From positions 1-64,000 of the forward strand of contig NCGO01000011.1 of NCBI GenBank assembly GCA_002256985.1: a stretch of DNA of 64,000 nt, in the 5' to 3' direction. Made by a program: the position numbers and the translations under genes. The notes under the pieces are model-generated. The model saw nothing but the letters and a program-made list of their open reading frames with translations, made no database searches and was not told the origin of the DNA. The first letter of the stretch is position 1, and the number at the start of each line of letters is the position of its first letter. Below are positions 1 through 7,660 of this stretch, one piece after another. Origin of the DNA: Novosphingobium sp. 28-62-57 (GTDB lineage: Bacteria; Pseudomonadota; Alphaproteobacteria; Sphingomonadales; Sphingomonadaceae).

Positions 1-97
1 GCAGCGCAAGGGAGCGCATCACATCAACCGTGCGCGATCCTTACAGGGGGTCCCTTTTGCGCGCCGATAAGGGGTCCCGTTTGGACGCCGATTGACA
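1..97. mobile_element. Possible IS21-type terminal repeats (end of an element lying left of the window)
   Basis: Two direct copies of a 22-nt motif lie at 47-68 and 71-92. Each begins GGGGTCCC and ends GCCGAT, with a period of 24 bp. A TGACA stretch follows just outside. IS21-family elements carry multiple short terminal repeats of this general layout and TG...CA ends, so this could be one end of such an element whose istA/istB genes lie beyond position 1. No transposase coding sequence is visible in the window, so the assignment is tentative. Confidence 0.35.
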
Positions 98-296
98 CAC
101 CCAGATTGGCAATCTTCGCTTCGTTCGTTGCAGTGATCGTGTTCATGTTCGCTCCCACCTGCTGCACTGTTCATGCAACAGGCCCCTTTTGCAAAGGATG
201 GCGGCGCCCCCGCGCCGGTCACCCCGGTTCATGGAAGGAGATGGCGAGTTCACCACGGGCGGTTAAACGCCGCGGATCAATTCGCAATCGAACGGG

Positions 297-923
297 TCAG
301 CGATCAAGCAGGGATGATAGTTGCGCAAACATGCTCAACCCTCCCAGCACGATCAGGATCATGAACACCGTCAGGCCACCGATAAAACCCAGCCGCCATA
401 ACGTGCCATTGGGCCCGTCAAACATCTCCGGAAGGACGCGGTAATAGGCGATATCATCCGGTGCGGGCGCTTTGGCAAAACCGGGCATCGAAACCCGGGT
501 AGCTGCCGGTGCGAACGCTGCTTCGTGTGTGCCTGTTGCGCTGGGCTGTGTTCCGGGCTGTCTTCCCCCGGACATGTCCAGTGCAGCAGGTGCAAACGCT
601 GCGGTGGATGGCGTCTCGTCCGTTTCCTCCTGCAACGTTGGTGCACCGGGAAGGGGCGGAAAGCCTACATGGGAAAACTCGTATACGGGTTGTTCGTATA
701 GCTCGATCAGCCTGCGATAGGCTTGGGCAACCTCGCCGCGGGTGGCCACGCCCAGCTTGGCACGGGCCAGCATGATCCGCTGGTCCACGGTGTGGTGCGA
801 TATCCCCAGAAGGCGCGAAATCTCCTTGGACGTCTTGTGCTGGATCAGCAGGTCAAGGACCTCACGCTGCTTGGGCGTCAACTCGGCCAACGGATTTTCG
901 AACAGCTCACCCACTACCGTCAT
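297..923 (-). CDS. LuxR-type helix-turn-helix regulator with C-terminal membrane anchor
   Basis: 208 aa. Residues about 13-68 form a LuxR/GerE helix-turn-helix (LTPKQREVLDLL, then KEISRLLGISHHTVDQRI). The middle (about 80-165) is low-complexity, rich in Ala, Pro and Thr. Residues about 178-200 form one hydrophobic helix followed by a short polar tail, so the protein looks tail-anchored with its DNA-binding head in the cytoplasm. There is no receiver or ligand-binding domain. The ATG has a purine-rich GGAAAG upstream. It is divergent from a histidine kinase/response regulator pair and may be part of the same signalling unit; that link is inferred from position only. Target genes are unknown. 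Confidence 0.8.
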   Translation of the reverse strand: MTVVGELFENPLAELTPKQREVLDLLIQHKTSKEISRLLGISHHTVDQRIMLARAKLGVATRGEVAQAYRRLIELYEQPVYEFSHVGFPPLPGAPTLQEETDETPSTAAFAPAALDMSGGRQPGTQPSATGTHEAAFAPAATRVSMPGFAKAPAPDDIAYYRVLPEMFDGPNGTLWRLGFIGGLTVFMILIVLGGLSMFAQLSSLLDR

Positions 924-1247
924 GGTTTCTTTCCGCGCCTCAGGCGTTCTTCCACCCAGCCGTTAGGGTAAACGAACGGTTGTCCAATAATGCCCGATAA
1001 GCCCGGCCAATCCAATTGCTCTTTCGTTAATCTGTCTCATATCGGGCCTATCCTTTGGCAGGGTTTGGTCTGCGCAAAAAGGCCTGCGCCACCCCCGCCA
1101 CGCTTGGTGGCTCTCCAGCAACAGTTTGGCATTGTTTTGTCAGCTTTTGCCTGATCGGTGGGGCGTCACGGCCCTGTTCATCCGGGCCGGAATGCGGCAC
1201 AACCGTGTCCAGAGTTCGGCCCGTGGGTCGAATCGGGGGATTTGCGT
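924..1247. other. Divergent intergenic region
   Basis: 324 bases between the HTH regulator (leftward) and the histidine kinase (rightward). It must hold both promoters. I see no clear operator palindrome, RNA gene or conserved small ORF. Open frames here are continuous with the kinase frame but lack a ribosome site. Confidence 0.5.
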
Positions 1248-2915
1248 TTGCAGTTCGGAAAAACGCAGCGGCGGAACGCGGGGCGGGTCGTGGCCACAGG
1301 GCGCGCTGTGCTTGCGCTTGCCTTTCTTGTGGTCCTGCTGGTTGATCCCACCGCGCCGGTTCGCAGCAACGTCCATGGCCTCGGGTTTCCGCTGATCAGC
1401 CTCTATCTGACCTGGGCTGCCGCGCTGATGGTCATCGCCTGGCAAAGCTGGTGGTTTGATTATCGCTTGGCCCCTCTGGCGCTGGGCATCGATATCGCGG
1501 TGTTTCTGGGCGCGGTCTATCTGACGGAAAGCCGGTCGAGCGAGTTTCAAAGCCCGTTTCTGGCTTTTGCGGCTTTCGTGCTGATCGCAGCGATGGTGCG
1601 CTGGAACTGGCGGGCCACAGCGCTGACGGCAATCGTGCTGCTGATTGCCAATGTCCTGCTTGGGCTCATGCTTTACAGCTTCGGCTTCGAAGTTGATCCG
1701 TTTCGGTTCTTCCGCCGCATCTTTTACATCATCCTGCTGTCATCGATGCTGCTCTGGCTCAGCATGTCGCGCGGGGGTGAACGGGTGCAGGCCATGCCTG
1801 AGCCGCCGGGCGTGCCCGGCGAACGCCGGGATCTGGTGTTTGATTCCGCGCTGACCTTCGTGTCCTCCTTGCTCGATGCCAAACGGGCGGCCTTTGCCTT
1901 TGCCGGCAGTGAGGAGCCTTGGATCGATCTGCGCATGCTTGGCCCCGAAGGCTTCACCTCGCGCCAGCTCGATCCCGAACTCTTTGCCGAAGAACTGCTG
2001 GCCCTGCACCGCACCGCCCTGTTCAGCACAGCCAGGCAGCGCGAACTGGTGCAATCTGATGATGGCACGCTCCTGATCGCCAGGGCAGGGGCCAAAAGCG
2101 GCGCGGTCTGTCCGCAGCTTGCGGTCCATCTGGGCATTGATGAAGGGCTGGTCGTCCCGGTCCATTGTGCCACAGGCAGCGGGCAGATCATCATCTGGGA
2201 GGCTGAGACGCTCAGCTTCGATGATATCCGCCTGTTCGCGGCCTTTGGCGAAGAGATCGGCCGTGCGCTTGATCGCGAGGAAATGTCGCGTCTGGCCCGG
2301 GTCGAAGTCGAAACCGGCGTCCGGCAGGCCGTCGCGCGCGATCTGCACGATAGCGTGGCCCAGTTTCTGGCCGGCACACTGTTCCGGCTCGAAGCGTTGC
2401 GCCGCTGGATCCGCGAAGGCCACGATCCTGATGGCGAGATTGACTCGATCAAGAACGCGCTGCGGCGCGAACAGTCGCAATTGCGCCTGCTGATCGAACG
2501 GTTGCGGCGCGGGCAGGAAAGCGATCGGCGCACCGAGATTGCCGATGAACTCAAGGCGCTGCTGGCCGAAGCGGGCACGCACTGGTCCATCACCACCGAA
2601 CTGCTCTCGCCCGATGCCCCGCTGCCGGTATCGGTTCAGCTCTCCCACGAAATCCGCCAGTTGGTGCGCGAAGCCATTGCCAATGCCGCGCGCCACGGCC
2701 AGTGCAAGAAAGTCATCGTGCGGATTGGCCATGCCGATGGGCAATTGCGGCTCAGCATCAGCGATGATGGTATCGGCTTTTCCGAAATCGCCGCCGCGCG
2801 CCGCCCCCGTTCGATCAGCGAACGGGTCGAAGCGCTGGGCGGAAAATTCGAACTGCACAGCACCAGCCGGGGGGCCCGTCTGGAAATCCTTTTGAAATCC
2901 GGAGAAATGGCATGA
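1248..2915 (+). CDS. NarL-type sensor histidine kinase, membrane-bound
   Basis: About 555 aa from a TTG at 1248, chosen because GGGGGA (1235-1240) lies 7 nt upstream. An upstream GTG at 1158 in the same frame would add 30 residues without a hydrophobic start. Several transmembrane helices fill roughly residues 15-165. A GAF-like linker region follows. The HisKA_3 dimerisation segment has RDLHDSVAQF with phospho-acceptor His at about 367. The HATPase domain has N-box LVREAIANAARHG (Asn about 479) and DDGIGF (Asp about 506). It overlaps the response regulator by ATGA, so the two are translationally coupled and form a two-component pair. The signal sensed cannot be told from the sequence. Confidence 0.9.
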   Translation: MQFGKTQRRNAGRVVATGRAVLALAFLVVLLVDPTAPVRSNVHGLGFPLISLYLTWAAALMVIAWQSWWFDYRLAPLALGIDIAVFLGAVYLTESRSSEFQSPFLAFAAFVLIAAMVRWNWRATALTAIVLLIANVLLGLMLYSFGFEVDPFRFFRRIFYIILLSSMLLWLSMSRGGERVQAMPEPPGVPGERRDLVFDSALTFVSSLLDAKRAAFAFAGSEEPWIDLRMLGPEGFTSRQLDPELFAEELLALHRTALFSTARQRELVQSDDGTLLIARAGAKSGAVCPQLAVHLGIDEGLVVPVHCATGSGQIIIWEAETLSFDDIRLFAAFGEEIGRALDREEMSRLARVEVETGVRQAVARDLHDSVAQFLAGTLFRLEALRRWIREGHDPDGEIDSIKNALRREQSQLRLLIERLRRGQESDRRTEIADELKALLAEAGTHWSITTELLSPDAPLPVSVQLSHEIRQLVREAIANAARHGQCKKVIVRIGHADGQLRLSISDDGIGFSEIAAARRPRSISERVEALGGKFELHSTSRGARLEILLKSGEMA

Positions 2916-3538
2916 TTCCCGTACTAGTTGCCGATGACCATGGCTTTATCCGGGCCGGGGTAGAGGCCGTGTTGCGTGGCACCCGTTTCTCCATCGTCGC
3001 GGCCACCGCCAGTGGTGAAGAAACGCTCGATGCGATCAAGACGCACGATCCGGCCATCGTGCTGCTCGATATCAACATGCCCGGCATGAACGGCGTGCAG
3101 ACGCTCGAAGCGCTGCGCGCGCGCGGCGATATGCGCGCGGTCGTGCTGCTTACCGCCGAAATCAATGACCGCCAATTGCTCTCGGTCATGCGCGCCGGGG
3201 TCGAAGGCATCGTGTCCAAGGACGGCGGCGAAGATGCGCTGATCGATGTGCTCGAAAAAGTCCACGCCGGGCAAAAAGCCATCGAACCTGCGTTCCTGCA
3301 GCGCGCGGTCGATCTGTCGCTGCGGCCGAACGTGCAAGGGCCACTGTCCAAACTCAACCCGCGCGAACGCAAGATCACCGCGCTGGTCGCACGCGGCATG
3401 CGCAACCGCGATATCGGCACCGAACTCGGCATTGGTGAGGGCACCGTGAAGGTCTACCTCCACACCATCTACCAGAAGCTCGGCATCGACAACCGCACCG
3501 AACTCGCGCTGCTGGCGGTTAACGAACAGGATGGGTGA
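2912..3538 (+). CDS. NarL/FixJ-family response regulator
   Basis: 208 aa. The N-terminal receiver has the acidic pair Asp8/Asp9 and phospho-acceptor Asp53 in VLLDINMPGMNG. The C-terminal LuxR-type helix-turn-helix (about 143-200) contains RNRDIGTELGIGEGTVKVYL. It starts inside the kinase stop codon (ATGA) and is its obvious cognate partner. The family binds DNA as a dimer after phosphorylation. Candidate targets are the divergent tail-anchored regulator and its own operon, but no site was identified. Confidence 0.93.
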   Translation: MIPVLVADDHGFIRAGVEAVLRGTRFSIVAATASGEETLDAIKTHDPAIVLLDINMPGMNGVQTLEALRARGDMRAVVLLTAEINDRQLLSVMRAGVEGIVSKDGGEDALIDVLEKVHAGQKAIEPAFLQRAVDLSLRPNVQGPLSKLNPRERKITALVARGMRNRDIGTELGIGEGTVKVYLHTIYQKLGIDNRTELALLAVNEQDG

Positions 3539-3577
3539 GAGGGGATCAATTTTCTAGGGTCAGGCGTTAAGCCTCGT

Positions 3578-3952
3578 ATGATTGCCCGAAGCTGCGCTGC
3601 CGTCCTGCTCCTGCTTGCCGCGACCCCTGCCCACGCCGAATGGATGAGCGGCGAACAGCTGCACGAAACCTGCTCAGCCACAGTGCCGGTAGACCGCGCG
3701 ATGTGCCTGTCCTACGTGATCGGCGTACTCGATGGCTTCCGCGCGCTGGACCGTCCACCCAAAACCCCGCTCGATGCCACTGCGGGTGAAGTGCGCGATG
3801 TCGTCACCCGCTACCTCGCAGACCACCCCGAACAGCGCACCCTGCAAGGCCGCGACGTCATCCGCGCCGCCATCGTGGCGCAATGGCCCAAGCTTCAGCC
3901 GCCAAAACCCAAGCCCAAGCCCAAGCCCAAACCCCGCAAAAAGCGCCGCTAG
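3578..3952 (+). CDS. Rap1a/Tai-like secreted small protein
   Basis: 124 aa with a clear signal peptide (MIARSCAAVLLLLAATPAHA, cleavage about 20/21). The mature part has the Rap1a/Tai immunity-family layout: GEQLHETC, a second Cys in AMCLSYVIGVLDGF, and a helical remainder. The C-terminus is an unusual run of Pro-Lys dipeptides (about 108-119) ending in basic residues, which may bind the wall, membrane or nucleic acid. Rap1a/Tai proteins neutralise type VI amidase effectors in some bacteria, but many stand alone in Alphaproteobacteria with unknown roles. No effector gene is nearby. It converges on ligB with no spacer. Confidence 0.7.
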   Translation: MIARSCAAVLLLLAATPAHAEWMSGEQLHETCSATVPVDRAMCLSYVIGVLDGFRALDRPPKTPLDATAGEVRDVVTRYLADHPEQRTLQGRDVIRAAIVAQWPKLQPPKPKPKPKPKPRKKRR

Positions 3953-4795
3953 TCAGGCCGGCTCCAGCAACAGGCTCGCCGCGGCCGTATTGCTGATCGG
4001 GATGTGGTAATTGCGGCTCACCTCGCACATTGCCGCATCACCCATCGCCCCGCGCGCGGCGATCCAGTTGAGGATCTCCACCCCTTGCGTGCCTGCCAGC
4101 TCGGCCACCTGCTCGGCCGAATGCCCGGTCAGCGCATCGGGATGAGCGGCCAGATTGTCGAGGCAGAACAGATCATACTCCGGGTTCATGAACCCCGCGC
4201 GCGGCCCGTCGAGCTGGTGCGATAGCCCGCCCGTCCCGCACACCAGCACCCGCTCGTCACCGCCCCAGCTCGTCAGCGCCCGATGCACCGCGCGCCCCAG
4301 CGCCAGGCACCGCTTCGGGCTCGGCAGCGGGTACTGCACCGTGTTGATCGAGATCGGCACCAGCTTGATCGGCCAACTTTCCGCTCCCGGATAGATCAGC
4401 TCGAACGGGATCGACACCGCATGGTCGACCAGCATCTTCTGGCACGTCGTGATGTCAAACTCGTCGCGTACCAGCGCATCGATCACATGCCATGACAGCG
4501 CCGGATGCCCCGCAAAGCTCTTGTAGACCGGCAGCCCCCAGCCTTCGTCCGCATTGTCATACTGCGCCGCGGCCCCCACCGCGAAAGTCGGCATCGTGTC
4601 GAGGAAGAAGTTCAGCCCATGGTCGTTGGAAAACACCACCGCCACATCGGGCTTCGCCTCCGCCAGCCACTCGCGGATCGGCGGAAAGCCTGCGAAGAAC
4701 GGCTTCCAATAAGGCGTCTCCTGATCGCCCCGCACAATCGCCCCACCGATGCCGGGCACGTGGCTGGTGAAATAGCCTCCGATGATCTTGGCCAT
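3953..4795 (-). CDS. ligB: Protocatechuate 4,5-dioxygenase beta subunit-like (LigB family)
   Basis: 280 aa class III extradiol dioxygenase catalytic subunit. In well-studied LigB the iron ligands are two His and one Glu near 12, 61 and 242, with a catalytic His near 195. Here His12, His59, Glu240 and His193 fit, with a constant offset of two after the first. These enzymes open the ring of protocatechuate or related catechols next to a hydroxyl using Fe(II) and O2. The start ATG at 4795 overlaps the ligA stop (TGATG), so the two subunits are coupled. Gallate or 3-O-methylgallate are alternative substrates for the family. Confidence 0.88.
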   Translation of the reverse strand: MAKIIGGYFTSHVPGIGGAIVRGDQETPYWKPFFAGFPPIREWLAEAKPDVAVVFSNDHGLNFFLDTMPTFAVGAAAQYDNADEGWGLPVYKSFAGHPALSWHVIDALVRDEFDITTCQKMLVDHAVSIPFELIYPGAESWPIKLVPISINTVQYPLPSPKRCLALGRAVHRALTSWGGDERVLVCGTGGLSHQLDGPRAGFMNPEYDLFCLDNLAAHPDALTGHSAEQVAELAGTQGVEILNWIAARGAMGDAAMCEVSRNYHIPISNTAAASLLLEPA

Positions 4796-5211
4796 CACAC
4801 CGCCTCCCCAAAGTTTGCACACAAAGCCACGCGCGCATCTGCGGGAACCTTGTCCGCCCAGCGCGCCAGCATCGCCTTGAATTCGTCGACCGACATCCCG
4901 GTCTGCAAAGCGCCCAGATCCTGCACGCCAAGGCCGAAGATCCCCGCCAGCTTGGCCAAGTAATAGACGTTCCCGCCCGCCTCCAGCATCGCCAGCACGT
5001 CGCGCCGCGCCACCGCATCGCGCTGCTCGGGCGTCAGGCCAAACTTCGCGCAATAGGCCTCCTCGTCGGCCACAAAAGCCTCCCGGTTCGCCCTGTCATT
5101 GAACGAAAAGCACATCGCATTGAGCGCAAAGCCCCGCCGCGCCAGCCCGCCATCAAACAGCGGTATCGCCCGCCGCCGCTGCATATCGTCGCTCACCAGA
5201 TCAACTGACAT
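4795..5211 (-). CDS. ligA: Protocatechuate 4,5-dioxygenase alpha subunit-like (LigA family)
   Basis: 138 aa, the usual length for LigA (about 139). All-helical small subunit with the family pattern FNDRANREAFVADEEAYCAKFGLT (split here: FNDRANREAF at about 37, EEAYCAKFGLT at about 50) and GGNVYYLAKLAGIFG. It caps the active site of LigB in the heterotetramer. It is first in a two-gene operon with ligB. No ligC (dehydrogenase), ligI (lactonase) or ligJ/ligK gene lies alongside, so the rest of a meta-cleavage pathway must be elsewhere, or this pair serves a different catechol. Confidence 0.87.
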   Translation of the reverse strand: MSVDLVSDDMQRRRAIPLFDGGLARRGFALNAMCFSFNDRANREAFVADEEAYCAKFGLTPEQRDAVARRDVLAMLEAGGNVYYLAKLAGIFGLGVQDLGALQTGMSVDEFKAMLARWADKVPADARVALCANFGEAV

Positions 5212-5320
5212 CGAATCGCCCTCCCAATGGCTCGGGACAATTCATATGCAACACATACAATCCCGCCTTGACCCAGATCAAACACACCGCTCGCTGCGCC
5301 CCTCCATCCGTCAGAGGCTT

Positions 5321-5403
5321 GCGGCACCGGCCCGCTCCCCCGCCCGGCCACCCACGCAAGTATCCTGAATGGGTGGCCGGGCGGGGGAGCGGGCCGGTGC
5401 CGC
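5321..5403. repeat. Long perfect hairpin (34-bp arms)
   Basis: Arms at 5321-5354 and 5370-5403 are perfect reverse complements, very GC-rich, separated by a 15-nt loop. A second small hairpin (CCGAAACC 5407-5414 / GGTTTCGG 5420-5427) follows directly. The pair sits between the start of ligA (leftward) and a small gene (rightward). There is no T-run, so it is not a textbook terminator. Confidence 0.85.
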
Positions 5404-5486
5404 CTTCCGAAACCGAAAAGGTTTCGGCATATATAAGTAACGTAACGGAATTTCCCCGCCCCAGCCAAAGCGCTACCCCACGCGCC

Positions 5487-5855
5487 ATGCCGCTCACCAA
5501 CGCCGATCGCCAGCGCCGCTATCGCCAGCGCCTCAAAGCCAAGGCCAGCGGTGCCAATGTGGTCGAGCAAGTCCAATCCGCGGTTGAGCGCGCCATCCAC
5601 GCGCTCTGGGCCTATCACCAGCGGCCCGGCCCCGGCGGCGTATCGTGGGCAAATATCGATGGCTGCCACACGCTCGATCAGTACCGGTCAGAGCTTGAAC
5701 GCTCGCCCGCCAACCTCATCCAGGCCTGCCGCGCCTTCCTCCCCGGCTTCGAAGGCCTCACCCCCACTGAGGCCCGCACCGTGGCCGATGTGATCCAGAT
5801 CGCCGACGCCCTGCGCCTCGCCACCCCCACACCCATTCACATCCCCAGCACCTGA
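5487..5855 (+). CDS. Small protein of unknown function, phage/mobile flavour
   Basis: 122 aa from ATG 5487. The N-terminus is strongly basic (NADRQRRYRQRLKAKASG), a pattern often seen at the start of small phage and plasmid DNA-binding proteins. The rest is predicted helical (VEQVQSAVERAIHALWAY; LTPTEARTVADVIQIADAL). The same frame is open upstream to 5268, but that part is only a translation of the long hairpin and should be excluded. It converges with another phage-flavoured gene. I do not recognise a function. Confidence 0.55.
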   Translation: MPLTNADRQRRYRQRLKAKASGANVVEQVQSAVERAIHALWAYHQRPGPGGVSWANIDGCHTLDQYRSELERSPANLIQACRAFLPGFEGLTPTEARTVADVIQIADALRLATPTPIHIPST

Positions 5856-5878
5856 ACCCCGTTCGCGCCACGCCCCTG

Positions 5879-5950
5879 CTTCGACAAGCTCAGCATGAGC
5901 GGAACGTGTGCAAGGTCCAACCAACCCCGCTCATCCTGAGCCTGTCGAAG
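5879..5950. repeat. Inverted pair of a dispersed 24-bp repeat, likely bidirectional terminator
   Basis: Left arm 5879-5902 (CTTCGACAAGCTCAGCATGA...) and right arm 5927-5950 (...CATCCTGAGCCTGTCGAAG) are reverse complements with two mismatches. They lie between two convergent genes. The repeat core CCTGAGCCTGTCGAAGG recurs at about 6953, 7005, 7027, 10353 and 11550. Confidence 0.8.
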
Positions 5951-6575
5951 GATCATCCGCGCGCGTCGAAGCTTCATCCCCAGCACCTGAACCCAGCGCC
6001 CGCGCCGCCAAAACCTCATCCCGCCCCCGCAGGACTTCATCCCTCATCGCCAGCAACCGCGCATGCAGCGAGGCGCGCACCTCCTCGGTCCGCGCAAAGT
6101 CCTCCACCTGCCGCTCCGCCGCCCACTTGGCCTTCAGCGCCTCATACACCGGATGCCCCTCGCGCAGATCGGCCAGCTTCACCGCCCCATACTTCTCCGG
6201 CCGCCGCGCGCGCAGCAGGAACATCAGCAGCCCGGTATTGTGATGCGTCCACGTGGCCACCACTTTTCCGCGAGAGACCACCGGCCGCACTTCCCCCGCA
6301 ATCGCCCGCTCCAGCGCACAATCCTCCAGCCGAGAATACCCCCGCTCCACCGCCGCATCCCAAGCCGCGGCAAAGCCCTCCGCGCCTGCCCGATGCCGCA
6401 ACTTGTAAAGCGCCTCCATCGAAGCCCCGATAGCCCGCGCCGCCTGACTCACGATGCCGGTCGCGGCCAACGTGGCAATAAACCGCTGCTGCTTGTCCGG
6501 CGTGATAGAATTGCGCCGCGGCGCCACATGCACATAAGGCGCAAAGTCCAACACGGCGTCATCCACCAAATCCAC
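5931..6575 (-). CDS. Terminase-small-subunit-like or other phage-derived helix-turn-helix protein
   Basis: About 214 aa from GTG 6575, which has AGGG 8 nt upstream; GTG 6584 is an alternative. The frame runs on to 6971, but that part is only translated palindromic repeats. The N-terminal part has TPDKQQRFIATLAATGIVSQAARAIG (shown split: TPDKQQRFIATLAATG, then IVSQAARAIG), a helix-turn-helix arrangement similar to small terminase subunits. Residues about 70-140 carry AAWDAAVERGYSRLEDCAL and HHNTGLLMFLLRARRPEKYG. Its last residues (DDPSTGSG) and stop codon come from the dispersed CCTGAGCCTGTCGAAGG repeat, so the native C-terminus may have been replaced. No large terminase or other phage gene is adjacent. 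Confidence 0.6.
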   Translation of the reverse strand: MDLVDDAVLDFAPYVHVAPRRNSITPDKQQRFIATLAATGIVSQAARAIGASMEALYKLRHRAGAEGFAAAWDAAVERGYSRLEDCALERAIAGEVRPVVSRGKVVATWTHHNTGLLMFLLRARRPEKYGAVKLADLREGHPVYEALKAKWAAERQVEDFARTEEVRASLHARLLAMRDEVLRGRDEVLAARALGSGAGDEASTRADDPSTGSG

Positions 6576-6602
6576 CCGAGCCACCCTAGAAGTCCGCCGC
6601 GT

Positions 6603-7660
6603 AAATTCCTCCTCAGCCTGTCCCCGCGAAGGCGGGGAGGGAGGGGGACCACCCCGGACTTGATCCGGGGTGGTGGAGGGGCACCCACACAAATGCGCCT
6701 CTTCCAGAACCTCCCCAGCCTGTCCCCGCGAAGGCGGGGAGGGAGGGGGACCGCCCGCGCAGCGGGTGGTGGAGGGGTCAATACCGCCCAACACACCAAA
6801 TTCCTCCCCGGACCGGGGAGGGGGACCATCGCAGATGGTGGAGGGGCACCCACGAAGAAACGCGGCCTCAAATTCCTCCCCCACCGCCGGAAAAGAACCA
6901 CCACAAACGCCACAAGCGCACCCGCCCTCAAGCGATTCACCCCGCCCATCCTGAGCCTGTCGAAGGACCATACCACCTCCGCTCCCGCCTCACCCCCCGC
7001 TCACCCTGAGCCTGTCGAAGGGGCATCCTGAGCCTGCCGAAGGGAAACTAACCCATACGGTTAAATGTAGGAAAGCAAAAAAGACAAAACGTTTTCGCGC
7101 AGAGGCCGCAAAGGAAGCAGAGACGCGAAGAGCTTGATTCTGCGGCCAAGCTGTCTCACAAATCCGGACGGCCCGTAACTCGCAGGGGCATCGGGTTAGA
7201 AGGCCCTTTGGCCCGGCGCTCCCCCGCGAAGGCGGGGGCCTCAGTCGTTTTAAGCCAAGACCCGGCAACAAAGCCCCCCGCCCGGGGGGCACCACCAAGT
7301 TCCTCTCCGGACCGGGGAGGGGGACCACCCCGGACTTGATCCGGGGTGGTGAAGGGGCACCCACCAAAATGCACTTCCCTCAAGAACCCCCCAGCCTGTC
7401 CCCGCGAAGGCGGGGAGGCCAAGCTCCCACTCAAAACCTCCCCGGAACGGGGAGAGGGACCACCCCAGACCTGATCCGCGGTAGCGGAGAGGCACCCACC
7501 CCCCAAACCCCGCTCCCCCGCGAAGGCGGGGGCCTCAGGCGTTTAAAGCCAAGCTCCGGCAACAAAGCCAACGCCCCTCCCGCAAGCAGGAGAGGCCTCA
7601 CCCCATCTTCCGCCCCTCCCGCAGGCGGGAGGGGCCGGGGGTGGGTCTCCAACCCCCGCG
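6603..7660. repeat. Mosaic of short palindromic intergenic repeats
   Basis: About 1 kb with no credible gene. Units repeat in the order [hairpin A: CCCCGCGAAGGCGGGG or CTCCCCGGACCGGGGAG] then GAGGGGGACC [variable hairpin B] GGTGGTGGAGGGGC. They occur near 6609-6690, 6718-6778, 6805-6856, 7298-7358, 7395-7418 and 7437-7490. Hairpin B differs in sequence from copy to copy yet stays self-complementary. The dispersed CCTGAGCCTGTCGAAGG repeat is mixed in (6953, 7005, 7027). A stretch at 7088-7135 resembles the arms of the tandem repeat at 29.9 kb. Confidence 0.8.

Noticed and set aside
3578-3952. Type VI secretion effector/immunity pair
   Set aside because: Only a Rap1a/Tai-like protein is present; no amidase effector or secretion genes nearby.
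5268-5486. N-terminal extension of the small gene at 5487
   Set aside because: It is a translation of the long hairpin; the ATG at 5487 begins the protein-like part.
6063-7031. 322-aa rightward open frame through the repeat region
   Set aside because: It is antisense to the terminase-like gene and then translates palindromic repeats; no start signal.
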